A stretch of 64,000 nucleotides of DNA from Paractinoplanes bogorensis. GTDB taxonomy: Bacteria > Actinomycetota > Actinomycetes > Mycobacteriales > Micromonosporaceae. The DNA is taken from assembly GCF_018829635.1 (NCBI RefSeq), contig NZ_JAHKKG010000006.1:1-64000 (forward strand). The letters run 5' to 3'. The notes under the pieces are model-generated. The model was not told where the DNA came from. It saw only the letters and a list, made by a program, of their open reading frames with translations, and did no database searches. This document shows, in pieces, positions 1 to 8,170 of the stretch; position 1 is the first letter of the stretch, and every line of letters starts with the position of its first letter. A program made the translations under genes and the position numbers.

Positions 1-789
1 ACCTCCGGCGATCCGTCCGGCTGCACGGCTGTGGTGCACAGTCAGCCGCCATCTGGCCGCACGCTCGGCTGCACGCCTGCGGCGGACACTCAGCCGCCGT
101 CCGGCCGCACGCTCGGCTGCACGCCTGTGGCGCACACTCAGCCGCCCGTTCGGCCGCACGCCTCTGGCGCACCTCCGGCGATCCGTCCGGCTGCACGGCT
201 GTGGTGCACAGTCAGCCGCCATCTGGCCGCACGCTCGGCTGCACGCCTGCGGCGGACACTCAGCCGCCGTCCGGCCGCACGCTCGGCTGCACGCCTGCGG
301 CGGACACTCAGCCGCCCGTTCGGCCGCACGCCTCTGGCGCACCTCCGGCGATCCGTCCGGCTGCACGGCTGTGGCGCACAGTCAGCCGCCATCTGGCCGC
401 ACGCTCGGCTGCACGCCTGCGGCGGACACTCAGCCGCCGTCCGGCCGCACGCCCGGCTGCACGCCTGCGGCGGACACTCAGCCGCCCGCTCGGCCGCACG
501 TCTCTGGCGCACCTCCGGTTGTCCGTCCGGCTGCACGCCTTGCGGCACGGTCCGTCACCGCCGAGAGGGTAGGCCGGCTTCGCGGTGGCGCGGCGGTGAT
601 CGCCACCAGGGCCAGCACGAGGTAGGCGGCCAGGCGCACAGTCAGCCGTCATCTGGCCGCACGCCCGACCGCGCGCCTGTGGCGTGCTCATCCGCCATCC
701 GGCCGCGCGCCTGTGGCACATACCCGGCTGCCCGTCCGGCTGCACGCCTGCGGCGCATGCCTGGGGCGCACACCCGGACGGCACGGGGG
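1..789. repeat. 170-bp tandem array, degenerate toward marR
   Basis: Near-identical 170-bp units start at 1, 171 and 341, a partial fourth at 511, and decayed fragments continue to about 780. Each unit has two 48-bp subunits plus one 74-bp subunit built from the same GC-rich words. On the minus strand each subunit begins GTG and ends TGA, with the next GTG directly after or two bases later. All frames are long and open because of base composition, and 170 is not a multiple of three, so I do not call a protein. A short block at about 560-640 (minus strand) is not repeat-like and could be a remnant of another gene. The array continues past the left edge. Confidence 0.9.
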
Positions 790-1257
790 CTAACGGCCTC
801 GGGCTCGGCGTACGGGCTGAGGGCCAAGGTCGCGGGTGGTGTCGGCCAGGTGGCCCAGCGCCTCGACGAAGACGGAGCGTGCCGCGGGGGAGAGGGCGCC
901 CAAAGCGTCCGTGTGCACCCAGTCGACGATGCGCTGGCCCTCCTCGGCGGCTCGGCGGCCCTTGTCGGTCACGGCGATCACCCGGGCTCGGCGGTCGGTG
1001 GCGCTCGGGCGGCGCTCGGCCAGGCCGCGGCGTTCCAGCTCGTCGACCGTGCTCACCATGGTCGTCTTGTCGAGGTCGGCCAGTTCGGCCAGCTGGATCT
1101 GGGTGCGCTCCTGTTCGAGGGCGTGCACCAGGACGCACTGCATGCGCGCGGTCAGGTCGACCTCGGCCAGGGCGGCGGCGAGACGGTTCGAGAGGGCGTG
1201 GCCGGCCATGTTGAGCAGACCGGTGACGTCGCGCTCGGTACGTTCGGGGGCGGGCAT
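790..1257 (-). CDS. MarR family transcriptional regulator
   Basis: This 155-residue protein has the MarR winged-helix layout. A helical N-terminus is followed by the helix-turn-helix IQLAELADLDKTTMVSTVDELERRGL (about residues 54-79, given here in part: TTMVSTVDELERRGL) and the wing RRPSATDRRARVIAVTDKG, then the C-terminal dimerisation helices. Such proteins are usually ligand-responsive repressors of nearby efflux or stress genes. No intact target is visible because a tandem repeat array begins just after its stop. The gene lies downstream of the phosphatidyltransferase on the same strand with about 140 bp between, enough for its own promoter. The family is clear; the ligand and targets are not. 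Confidence 0.85.
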   Translation of the reverse strand: MPAPERTERDVTGLLNMAGHALSNRLAAALAEVDLTARMQCVLVHALEQERTQIQLAELADLDKTTMVSTVDELERRGLAERRPSATDRRARVIAVTDKGRRAAEEGQRIVDWVHTDALGALSPAARSVFVEALGHLADTTRDLGPQPVRRARGR

Positions 1258-1401
1258 GATTGCAGCCTAGCTCGGATTATCCCGAAGCGGATGATTCGGG
1301 GCCGGGACGGTCAGCGGGCCTGCCCCCGTGTCGGCCCGCCGCCGACCCGGCGGCTCCGATGTGGACAACCGTACGGTCCGCGACCGGGCCCTTACAACCG
1401 A
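1258..1401. promoter_or_regulatory. Intergenic region with a DnaA box
   Basis: The gap upstream of marR holds a perfect actinobacterial DnaA box at 1360-1368 (TGTGGACAA, reverse complement TTGTCCACA) next to a CCGTACGG palindrome. GC-rich inverted repeats lie at about 1325-1355. It must also hold the marR promoter, but I cannot place a confident -10. Confidence 0.5.
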
Positions 1402-2049
1402 TTAACGATCAAGCGCGCGGCGGACGGCCCGGGTCAGTTGGATGCCGCCGACGAGGGCCAGAGCCAGCCACACCACGGTCGCGACCGTGATCGCGAGGGG
1501 CAGGGCGGCCGCCGCGAGCAGGCCGAAGATGGCCACCAGGACGCGGGTCGGGCGTTCGGCCACGGTGACTACGCCGATCTCGGACATGCCGGCCGCGGTG
1601 GCCCGGGCCCGGCCGTACTCCTGCAGCCACGAAACCGCCCCGGCCGTGACGACCAGCCAGCCGGGTGCTCCGGCCAGCCAGAACGCGGTCAGCCAGGCCG
1701 CCTCGCCCACCCGGTCGGCGACCGAGTCGTAGACGTAGCCCAGCTTGCTGGTGCGCCCGGTGATCACCGCGACCGCGCCGTCCAGGCCGTCGGCCAGCGC
1801 GGCCACCAGCACCAGCACCGCGGCCAGGAACGCACCCCAGCGGCCCAGCGTGCCCGCGACCACCGGCACCGTCACGCAGACGAGCAACCCCGCGGTGGTC
1901 ACGGCCATCGGACCGATCCCGCGGCGACTCAGCCAACTTCCCATCCCGTACGCGATCCGCACCCACCCGCGTACGAGAAAGGAAGCCCGCCGTGGATCGA
2001 AACCGCCGTGCAGCCCGGACCATGCCGTGGCGTAGTCGTCCCAGAGCAT
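1402..2049 (-). CDS. CDP-alcohol phosphatidyltransferase family membrane protein
   Basis: The 215-residue protein has several hydrophobic segments and the CDP-alcohol phosphotransferase signature DGLDGAVAV...GYVYDSVAD at about residues 88-114. Enzymes of this family transfer a phosphatidyl group from a CDP-alcohol to an alcohol acceptor in the membrane. The usual D-x2-D-G-x2-A-R motif reads A-V here, so the arginine is lost; the metal-binding aspartates and the G-x3-D-x3-D part are kept. Acceptor unknown. The start ATG at 2049 is the last unit of a 17-bp tandem array that links it to the metF stop. It follows metF on the same strand, so the two may be co-transcribed. Confidence 0.8.
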   Translation of the reverse strand: MLWDDYATAWSGLHGGFDPRRASFLVRGWVRIAYGMGSWLSRRGIGPMAVTTAGLLVCVTVPVVAGTLGRWGAFLAAVLVLVAALADGLDGAVAVITGRTSKLGYVYDSVADRVGEAAWLTAFWLAGAPGWLVVTAGAVSWLQEYGRARATAAGMSEIGVVTVAERPTRVLVAIFGLLAAAALPLAITVATVVWLALALVGGIQLTRAVRRALDR

Positions 2050-2123
2050 CAGGAGTCCCCGACCATCAGGAGTCCCGGAGCATCAGGAGTCCCCGAGCAT
2101 CAGAAGTCCCCGAGCACGGCTCA
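2044..2123 (-). repeat. 17-bp stop-start tandem array between metF and its downstream gene
   Basis: Four 17-bp units (2044-2111) follow the metF stop (2121-2123). Read on the minus strand they give GTG or ATG, four codons and TGA, with the final A of TGA being the A of the next ATG (TGATG). The predicted mini-peptides are VLGDF, MLGDS, MLRDS and MVGDS. The last TGATG opens the phosphatidyltransferase gene (MLWDDYA). Each unit carries GGGGA or CGGGA six bases before the next ATG. See findings. Confidence 0.85.
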
Positions 2124-3038
2124 GGCGGCCGCGGACAGCGGGGACAGCAGCTGCCACACCTCGCGCGTCGCCGTCGACCGGTTCAGCGTGATGAAGTGGA
2201 TGCCCGGCACGCCCTCGTCGACCAGGCGGGCGCACATCTCGGCACAGAGTTCCACCCCGAGTTCCCGTACGGCTGCCTCGTCGCCCGCCACCTTTTCGAA
2301 GCGGGCGAGCAGCGCCGGCGGGAACGGCGCCCCGGACAGCTGGGTCGCCCGTTCGATGGTGGCCATCCGGGTCACCGGCATCACTCCGGGCAGGATCGGG
2401 GTGTCACAGCCGGTGGCCGCGACCCGGTCGCGCAGGCGCAGGTATTCCTCGGCGTCGAAGAACATCTGCGTGATCGCGAAGTCGGCCCCGGCCCGGCATT
2501 TGCGGACAAAGTTGGCCGTGTCGTCCTCGACGCCGGCCGAACGGGGGTGCTTGTAGGGGAACGCGGCCACACCCACGCTGAAGTCGCCCGACTCCTTGAC
2601 CAGCCGGACCAGGTCTTCCGCGTAAAGGACGCCGTCGGGGTGCTTGACCCACTCGCCCATCGGGTCGCCGGGCGGGTCGCCGCGCACCGCGAGCACGTTG
2701 CGGATGCCCGCCCCGGCCAGCCGGCCGATCACGTTGCGCAGCTCGGCCACCGAGTGGTTGACCGCCGTGAGGTGCGCCATCGGCAGCAGCGTGGTCTCGG
2801 TCGCGACCCGCTCGGTGACCGCCACCGTGGTGTCGCGGGTGGTGCCGCCGGCCCCGTACGTGATCGACACGAAGCTGGGCCGCAGCGGCTCGAGTTCGCG
2901 GATGGCCCGCCACAGCAGCCGCTCACCCTCGGGCGTCTTGGGCGGAAAGAACTCAAACGAGAAGGTCGGCTCGGACCCTCGGACGAGTTCGCCGATCGCC
3001 GGAGTCGCGGGAAGACGGGAAGGAAGTCCGAGAGCCAC
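2121..3038 (-). CDS. metF: Methylenetetrahydrofolate reductase
   Basis: At 305 residues this matches bacterial MetF, the flavoenzyme that reduces 5,10-methylene-THF to 5-methyl-THF for methionine synthesis. Family landmarks are FSFEFFPPKTPEG with the catalytic Glu near residue 29, the SITYGAGG segment, and AVRGDPPGD with the flavin-contacting Asp. The GTG start at 3038 sits six bases after TAGAGT on the minus strand, a leaderless configuration. It is transcribed divergently from the polyprenyl synthase across a 38-bp gap. Confidence 0.95.
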   Translation of the reverse strand: MALGLPSRLPATPAIGELVRGSEPTFSFEFFPPKTPEGERLLWRAIRELEPLRPSFVSITYGAGGTTRDTTVAVTERVATETTLLPMAHLTAVNHSVAELRNVIGRLAGAGIRNVLAVRGDPPGDPMGEWVKHPDGVLYAEDLVRLVKESGDFSVGVAAFPYKHPRSAGVEDDTANFVRKCRAGADFAITQMFFDAEEYLRLRDRVAATGCDTPILPGVMPVTRMATIERATQLSGAPFPPALLARFEKVAGDEAAVRELGVELCAEMCARLVDEGVPGIHFITLNRSTATREVWQLLSPLSAAA

Positions 3039-3076
3039 ACCGTCACTCTACCGAGGGCTTCCGCTAGCGTCGTGCC
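3039..3076. promoter_or_regulatory. Divergent leaderless promoters for metF and the polyprenyl synthase
   Basis: The 38-bp gap holds two -10-like hexamers pointing apart. On the minus strand TAGAGT (3050-3045) is six bases from the metF GTG. On the plus strand TAGCGT (3065-3070) is six bases from the GTG at 3077. Transcription would start at or one base from each start codon, leaving no room for a Shine-Dalgarno sequence. Confidence 0.6.
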
Positions 3077-4135
3077 GTGACCTCGCCGTTGGAAGCCGCC
3101 GACCTGCGCTCTCGTGTCGACAAGGCGCTGGCCGCCTTCCTCGGCGAGCAGCGTTCCCGCCTCACCGGCATCGACCCGGCGCTGGCCGCCGTGGCCGAGA
3201 CGCTCGAGGATTTCGTGCTCGGTGGCGGCAAGCGGCTGCGGCCCGCGTTCGCCTACTGGGGGTTCCGCGGTGCGGGCGGCGCCGACTCCGACCAGATCGT
3301 GGCCGCGGTCGCGTCGCTCGAGCTGGTGCAGGCCAGCGCGCTGATCCACGACGACCTGATGGACCGCTCGGACACCCGGCGCGGTGAGCCGTCGGTGCAC
3401 CGGCGGTTCGAGGCGCGGCACACCGAGTCGGGCTGGCGGGGCGGGGCGGCGGCGTTCGGCGACAGCGCGGCGGTGCTGCTCGGCGACCTGGCCCTGGTCT
3501 GGTCGGACGAGCTGCTGCACACCTCGGGGGCGGGTGCGGCCGAGCTGACCCGGGCCCGGCCGGTGTTCGACGAGATGCGGACCGAGGTCACCGTCGGGCA
3601 ATATCTGGACGTCCTGACCCAGGCCACCGCGGACACGTCGCTGGAGCGGGCGGGCAAGGTGGCCCGGTTCAAGTCGGCCAAATACACGGTCGAGCGGCCG
3701 CTTCTGCTGGGCGCGGCGCTGGCCGGGGCGTCCTCCGAGATCATTGCTGCGTACGCGGCCTTCGGGCTTCCGCTCGGCGAGGCGTTCCAGCTGCGCGACG
3801 ACGTGCTCGGGGTCTTCGGCGATCCCGAGGTCACCGGCAAGCCGGCCGGCGACGACCTGCGCGAGGGCAAGCGCACCTATCTGGTGGCGGCCGCGTTCGC
3901 CGCTCTGGGTGACGCCGAGCAGGCCGAGCTCGACGCCGGGCTGGGCGATCCGGGGCTGGACGTCGAGCGGCTGCGCGGCCTCATCCGGGACAGCGGCGCT
4001 CTGGCCGCCACCGAGCGTCGTATCGACGACCTGATGGCGGCCGCGTTGACCGCGCTGGACGGCGCCCCGATCGAGGCGGAGGCCCGGGACGTGCTGGCCC
4101 GCCTCGCCGACGCGGCGACCCGCCGTACGGTGTAG
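3077..4135 (+). CDS. Polyprenyl diphosphate synthase (IdsA/GGPP-synthase-like)
   Basis: This 352-residue trans-isoprenyl diphosphate synthase condenses IPP with allylic diphosphates. The first Asp-rich motif is LIHDDLMDRSDTRRG (about residues 88-102) and the second is LRDDVLGVFGD (about 239-249), both binding Mg-diphosphate. GGGKRLRP near residue 52 is also typical. The small DDxxD spacing fits short-chain synthases, but chain length cannot be read reliably. Carotenoid genes lie 22 kb away, so supply of GGPP to them is only possible. The GTG start follows a leaderless promoter. Confidence 0.88.
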   Translation: MTSPLEAADLRSRVDKALAAFLGEQRSRLTGIDPALAAVAETLEDFVLGGGKRLRPAFAYWGFRGAGGADSDQIVAAVASLELVQASALIHDDLMDRSDTRRGEPSVHRRFEARHTESGWRGGAAAFGDSAAVLLGDLALVWSDELLHTSGAGAAELTRARPVFDEMRTEVTVGQYLDVLTQATADTSLERAGKVARFKSAKYTVERPLLLGAALAGASSEIIAAYAAFGLPLGEAFQLRDDVLGVFGDPEVTGKPAGDDLREGKRTYLVAAAFAALGDAEQAELDAGLGDPGLDVERLRGLIRDSGALAATERRIDDLMAAALTALDGAPIEAEARDVLARLADAATRRTV

Positions 4136-4162
4136 CGCTCTCACCCGTACGGGAAAACGCTC

Positions 4163-4513
4163 TTAGAAACCCAGCGCCTGAGCGCGCCTCTTCACCTCGC
4201 GGGCACGGTGGCCGCCGAGGCCCTTCGCCGCGCAGCCGTCGACCGTTTCGTCCGGCTCGTACAGCCACCGGAGGGCCTCTTCGTCGTTATACCCGGCGTC
4301 GCGCAGCAAGGTCAGGACGCCGGGGAGGTGCTTCAGCACAGTGCTGTTGGCCACCAGATCAGCGGGGACGACGCGGACGCCGTCACGCCGGACGGCTAGC
4401 AGGTGCCCGTCGCGGATCATCTGGTGGACCTTGCTGATCGACACGTCGAGCTTCGCGGACACGTCCGGCAGGTTGATCCACTCGGCCGGGCCGGCGGTTA
4501 CGGAATCGCTCAC
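4163..4513 (-). CDS. Rv2175c-like winged-helix DNA-binding protein
   Basis: The 116-residue product has an N-terminal excisionase-like helix-turn-helix (INLPDVSAKLDVSISKVHQ, then MIRDGHLLAVRRDG) and a helical C-terminus (LLRDAGYNDEEALRWLYEPD). This is the arrangement of mycobacterial Rv2175c, a DNA-binding protein phosphorylated by the neighbouring kinase PknL. A PknL-like kinase lies two genes away here, so synteny supports the family. I chose GTG at 4513; the GGAG is almost on top of it, so the true start is uncertain. It converges on the polyprenyl synthase with 27 bp between. Confidence 0.75.
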   Translation of the reverse strand: MSDSVTAGPAEWINLPDVSAKLDVSISKVHQMIRDGHLLAVRRDGVRVVPADLVANSTVLKHLPGVLTLLRDAGYNDEEALRWLYEPDETVDGCAAKGLGGHRAREVKRRAQALGF

Positions 4514-4546
4514 TCCTACAGCGTACGAGAGTGGAGAAGGAACCCG

Positions 4547-5269
4547 ATGAGCCTGCTGCGCAGGACCCGTACCGAGGTCGCCGGGGCGTGGCGTTCGCTG
4601 CGCTACGACATGGGGAAGACGCCGGGCGAGCCGCCCGCCGGTGGGCCGGACGTCACCTCGACCGGGATGGGCACCTTCGGCATCGACCTGCCCGTCGATC
4701 CGGCGCCCGTCCCGGCGGCCCGCAAGCCGCGCCGGGCGATGGCGGTGACCGCCTTCGGGACGCTCACCGTGGTCGGGGCGGCCGGTGCCTACCTGGCCGT
4801 GGTGAACGGGCTGGGCTCGATCATGTCGGAGAGCACGGCGGTGGCCGGTACCGCGCCGCCGCGGGTGGCGGTGACCACGGCCGTGGGGATGGGTCCTTCT
4901 TCTTCGCCCGTACGGGTTCCGGCCGGCGCCGCCGCGCCCGGACGCACCACGGTCACGACCACGGCCGCCGCCCCGCCGCCCGTACCCGCGCCGACCGACC
5001 CGGCTCCGCCGCGGGCCGCCGCGCCGCCGGCACCCGGGGACACGCCGATCCGTCCGGCCAAGCCGACAAAAACGGAATGTCACTGCAAGCCGCCTGTTCC
5101 GACGCCGACGGCTCCCAGCGAGTCGCCCTCGCCGACGCCGTCCCCGTCCCCGTCGGTTTCGTCCGATCCGGGCAGTACCGACCCGTCCCCGAGTGAGTCG
5201 GCCGACCCCGGCGACTCGGCCTCGCCGAGTGCGAGTGCCCATGGCCGACGCCACAAGCGACACCACTAA
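4547..5269 (+). CDS. Single-pass membrane protein with Pro/Ser-rich extracytoplasmic tail
   Basis: Not recognised by function. The 240-residue protein has a cytoplasmic N-terminus (about 65 residues, basic just before the membrane), one transmembrane helix at about residues 66-88 (AVTAFGTLTVVGAAGAYLAV), then a long low-complexity tail rich in Pro, Ala, Thr and Ser ending in a basic HGRRHKRHH. A CHC pair (ECHCKPP) sits near residue 180. The ATG at 4547 follows GGAGAAGG. It lies between the Rv2175c-like gene (divergent) and the kinase (same direction), so a link to kinase signalling or the cell envelope is possible but unproven. Confidence 0.75.
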   Translation: MSLLRRTRTEVAGAWRSLRYDMGKTPGEPPAGGPDVTSTGMGTFGIDLPVDPAPVPAARKPRRAMAVTAFGTLTVVGAAGAYLAVVNGLGSIMSESTAVAGTAPPRVAVTTAVGMGPSSSPVRVPAGAAAPGRTTVTTTAAAPPPVPAPTDPAPPRAAAPPAPGDTPIRPAKPTKTECHCKPPVPTPTAPSESPSPTPSPSPSVSSDPGSTDPSPSESADPGDSASPSASAHGRRHKRHH

Positions 5270-5384
5270 ATCCGCTTTTGCCCGGGCAGTTCGGCCGACG
5301 GGGACGAGATCGCGCGTACCCGTTTGGACTCAGGTGTGACATCCTGAACCGCCCCCCAGCGAAAGACACATACACTTCACGCCG

Positions 5385-7328
5385 ATGGACACCACAGTCG
5401 CCGACACGTTGATCGGCACGACGATTGACGGCCGCTACCGGATCACCGGTCGCGTGGCCCGTGGTGGCATGGCGACCGTCTACACGGCCACCGACGAGCG
5501 CCTCGAGCGCACCGTCGCCCTGAAGATCATTCACCCGTCGCAGGCGAGCAATGCCCACTTCGTGGACAGGTTCACCGACGAGGCCAAGACGATCGCCCGG
5601 CTCACCCATCCCAACGTCGTGGCCGTGTACGACCAGGGCCGCCACCAGGGACTGCCCTATCTGGTCATGGAGTACGTGCAGGGCCGCACCCTGCGCGACC
5701 TGCTGACCCAGCGCCGCCGGCTCAACCCGGTCGAGGCGCTCGCGATCCTCGAGCAGATGCTGGCCGCGATCGCCGCCGCCCACCGGGCCGGTCTCGTGCA
5801 CCGCGACGTCAAGCCGGAGAACGTGCTGGTCGCCGAGGCCCCGAGCGGGGGCGTGGCCAACCTGGTCGACGCCGTCGTCAAGGTGGCCGACTTCGGGCTG
5901 GCCCGCGCGGTCGAGGCGAGCAGCACCGACGACTCCGGCCAGTTGATGGCCACGGTCGCCTACGTGGCGCCCGAACTGGTCACCGAGGGCCACGCCGACG
6001 CGCGGACCGACGTCTACTCGGCCGGCATCGTGCTCTTCGAGATGCTCACCGGGCGGGTGCCGTACGACGGCGACGACCCGGTCGCGGTCGCCTGGCAGCA
6101 CGTCGACAACGACGTCCCGGCCCCGTCCAGCATCGTCAAGGGCCTGCCCTCGGTGCTCGACGACCTGACCGCCCGCGCCACCCGCCGCGACCCGGGCGCC
6201 CGTCCCACCGACGCCGGCGCGCTGCTGGCCGAGGTGCAGACGGTCCGCGACGACCTCGGCGCCGCCAACGTCGAGACCGCCCTGCTGCGTCAGGTCCCGC
6301 CCACCCGCGGCGCGGTGACCGACGCCACCACGATCGTGCCGGCCGTCGGCGCCGGCGAGCGCCCGCCCTGGGCCCGGCTGCCCAACCAGGCGCCCCGCGG
6401 CCAGCAGTACACGGCCGGCCGTATCCCGCGTTCCCGCTCCCGGTCCGGTGGTGGCCCCGACCGCCGCCGCATCCTGCTGAGCGCCGCCGTCGCCGTCATG
6501 GTGCTGGTCGTGATCGGCAGCACGTGGTGGGTGACGCTCGGCCGCTACACCGACTCCCCGCCGATGGTGAACAAGACCAAGGCCCAGGCCGAGCTCTTCG
6601 CCCAGCAGAACGGGTTCGAGCTGTTCTACGGCGACGGCGCGTACAGCGAATCGGTGCCGAAGGACACGGTCGTCTCGCAGGACCCGCCGGCCGGCGAGCG
6701 GATCGTCAAGGGCGGCGTGCTGACCGTCAACCTGTCGCTCGGCCCCGAGCGGTTCGCCGTGCCCGACCTGGCCGGCCTCGAGCTGGCCGCCGCCAAGGGC
6801 GAGCTCGCGCAGCTCAACCTCAAGCTCAAAGAGGGCTCGAAGCAGTTCAGCGACACGGTGCCCGAGGGTTCGGTCATCTCGTCCGACCCCAAGTCGGGCG
6901 AGGCGCTCAAGCGGGGTGCGACGGTCACGGTCGTGCTGAGTCAGGGCCAGGCCCCGATCCGGGTGCCCGACCTGAACGGCAAGAACATCAACGACGCCCG
7001 GCGCGAGCTCGGCGAGCTGGGCCTGACCGCGGTCGAGCGCTACAAGGACAGCGACCAGCCGAAAGACCAGGTCATCGGGCAGACGCCCAAGCCCAACACC
7101 GGGGCGGCCAAGGATGCCGAGGTCACGCTCGACGTCAGCAAGGGCCCGCCGTTCGTGGTCGTGCCCGACCTGACCAACCAGCCGTGCCAGCAGGCCAAGG
7201 GCGCGCTCGAGGGACTGGGCCTGCGGGTGCGGATCGACTTCAACCCCGACGCGGTCGTACGCAGTCAGCAGCCGGGCGGCAACACCCAGGTGCCGCCGCA
7301 GTCCGAGGTGGCCATCCAGTGCTTCTAG
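5385..7328 (+). CDS. pknL: PASTA-domain serine/threonine protein kinase (PknL-like)
   Basis: The 647-residue protein has a complete Hanks-type kinase domain: Gly loop GRVARGGMATVY, VALK lysine near 47, HRDVKPEN near 139-146, DFGLA near 169 and the APE-like APELV. A transmembrane helix follows at about 362-384 (LLSAAVAVMVLVVIG). Outside are three full PASTA repeats and a shorter fourth, which in this family bind peptidoglycan stem or lipid II. Role: sensing the wall and phosphorylating cytoplasmic targets. The Rv2175c-like neighbour is the expected substrate by synteny. TACACT eight bases before the ATG may be the -10. Its last 10 bases overlap the next gene. PknL rather than PknB is inferred from context. 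Confidence 0.9.
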   Translation: MDTTVADTLIGTTIDGRYRITGRVARGGMATVYTATDERLERTVALKIIHPSQASNAHFVDRFTDEAKTIARLTHPNVVAVYDQGRHQGLPYLVMEYVQGRTLRDLLTQRRRLNPVEALAILEQMLAAIAAAHRAGLVHRDVKPENVLVAEAPSGGVANLVDAVVKVADFGLARAVEASSTDDSGQLMATVAYVAPELVTEGHADARTDVYSAGIVLFEMLTGRVPYDGDDPVAVAWQHVDNDVPAPSSIVKGLPSVLDDLTARATRRDPGARPTDAGALLAEVQTVRDDLGAANVETALLRQVPPTRGAVTDATTIVPAVGAGERPPWARLPNQAPRGQQYTAGRIPRSRSRSGGGPDRRRILLSAAVAVMVLVVIGSTWWVTLGRYTDSPPMVNKTKAQAELFAQQNGFELFYGDGAYSESVPKDTVVSQDPPAGERIVKGGVLTVNLSLGPERFAVPDLAGLELAAAKGELAQLNLKLKEGSKQFSDTVPEGSVISSDPKSGEALKRGATVTVVLSQGQAPIRVPDLNGKNINDARRELGELGLTAVERYKDSDQPKDQVIGQTPKPNTGAAKDAEVTLDVSKGPPFVVVPDLTNQPCQQAKGALEGLGLRVRIDFNPDAVVRSQQPGGNTQVPPQSEVAIQCF

Positions 7329-8170
7329 ACCGTCGGATCGGTTCGCACACCAAGACGTCGGGCGGGCTGGCCAAGGCGGCCCTGCCCTACGTCGACGCCG
7401 CCGGGTCCGAGACGCTTCAGGTGTACGTCTCCAACTCCCGCGGCTGGGCCATGCCGCCCGGCGACCCGAAGCAGGACGTCCTGTTCCGCGACGGCATCGG
7501 TGAGCGCGGCCTCCCGGCGTACATCCACGCCTCTCTGCTGGTCAATCTGGGCTCGCCGACCCTCATGACGGTCGAGAAGTCGGCGGCGGTGCTGGCCCAC
7601 GCGCTGGAGCGGGGCCGGGCGATCGGTGCGTCCGCGGTCGTCTTCCACGCGGGCAGCTCGGTCGACGAGGCGCACGACGACAAGGCCTTCCACCAGCTGC
7701 ACGAGGTGCTGCTGCCGCTGCTCGACCGCTCCGAGGGCGGGCCGCAACTGCTGGTCGAGCCGAGCGCCGGGGGCGGCCGCAGCCTGGCCTCCAAGGTGCA
7801 AGATCTGGCCCGCTACCTCGACGCGGTCGACCACCACCCGGGCCTGGGCGTCTGCTTCGACACCTGCCACGCGTGGGCGGCCGGGCACGACCTGGCCACG
7901 CCGGGCGGCATGACGGCGACGCTGGACGCGCTGGTCGAGACGGTGGGCCGCGACCGGCTCAAGCTGATCCACGCGAACGACTCCAAGGACGAGTGCGGCT
8001 CGACCCGCGACCGCCACGAGACGATCGGGGCGGGTCGCATCGGGACGGCGCCGTTCGCCGAACTGCTCGCCCACCCGGCCACCGCGGGCGTCCCGGTCAT
8101 CGTCGAGACGCCGTCGGTCGAGCACGAGGGGCACGCGGCCGACATCGCCCTGTTGAAGTCACTTCGCTAA
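7319..8170 (+). CDS. nfo: Endonuclease IV (AP endonuclease family 2)
   Basis: The 283-residue protein is a TIM-barrel apurinic endonuclease of base excision repair with the zinc-ligand motifs of the family: VVFHAGS (His), LLVEPSAGGG (Glu), GVCFDTCHAWAAGHD (Asp, His) and HANDSKDECGSTRDRH with ETIGAGRIG. The start is GTG at 7319, inside the kinase gene, preceded by GAGGTGG; the 10-bp overlap suggests translational coupling. The 3' end overlaps the convergent tetR gene by 12 bp. Pairing a wall-sensing kinase with a DNA repair enzyme in one transcript is a curiosity, not evidence of joint function. Confidence 0.92.
   Translation: MLLDRRIGSHTKTSGGLAKAALPYVDAAGSETLQVYVSNSRGWAMPPGDPKQDVLFRDGIGERGLPAYIHASLLVNLGSPTLMTVEKSAAVLAHALERGRAIGASAVVFHAGSSVDEAHDDKAFHQLHEVLLPLLDRSEGGPQLLVEPSAGGGRSLASKVQDLARYLDAVDHHPGLGVCFDTCHAWAAGHDLATPGGMTATLDALVETVGRDRLKLIHANDSKDECGSTRDRHETIGAGRIGTAPFAELLAHPATAGVPVIVETPSVEHEGHAADIALLKSLR

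Noticed and set aside
1..540. CRISPR array
   Set aside because: Units are directly tandem with no unique spacers and no cas genes are present; the same holds for all other arrays in the window.
31..2556. Very long open frame on the plus strand across the repeat array, marR, the phosphatidyltransferase and metF
   Set aside because: It is antisense to clear genes, Arg/Gly/Pro/His-rich without domains, and typical of shadow frames at this GC content.
3077..4135. Polyprenyl synthase as dedicated crtE of the carotenoid run
   Set aside because: It is 22 kb away on the other strand with other neighbours; chain length cannot be told from sequence by eye.
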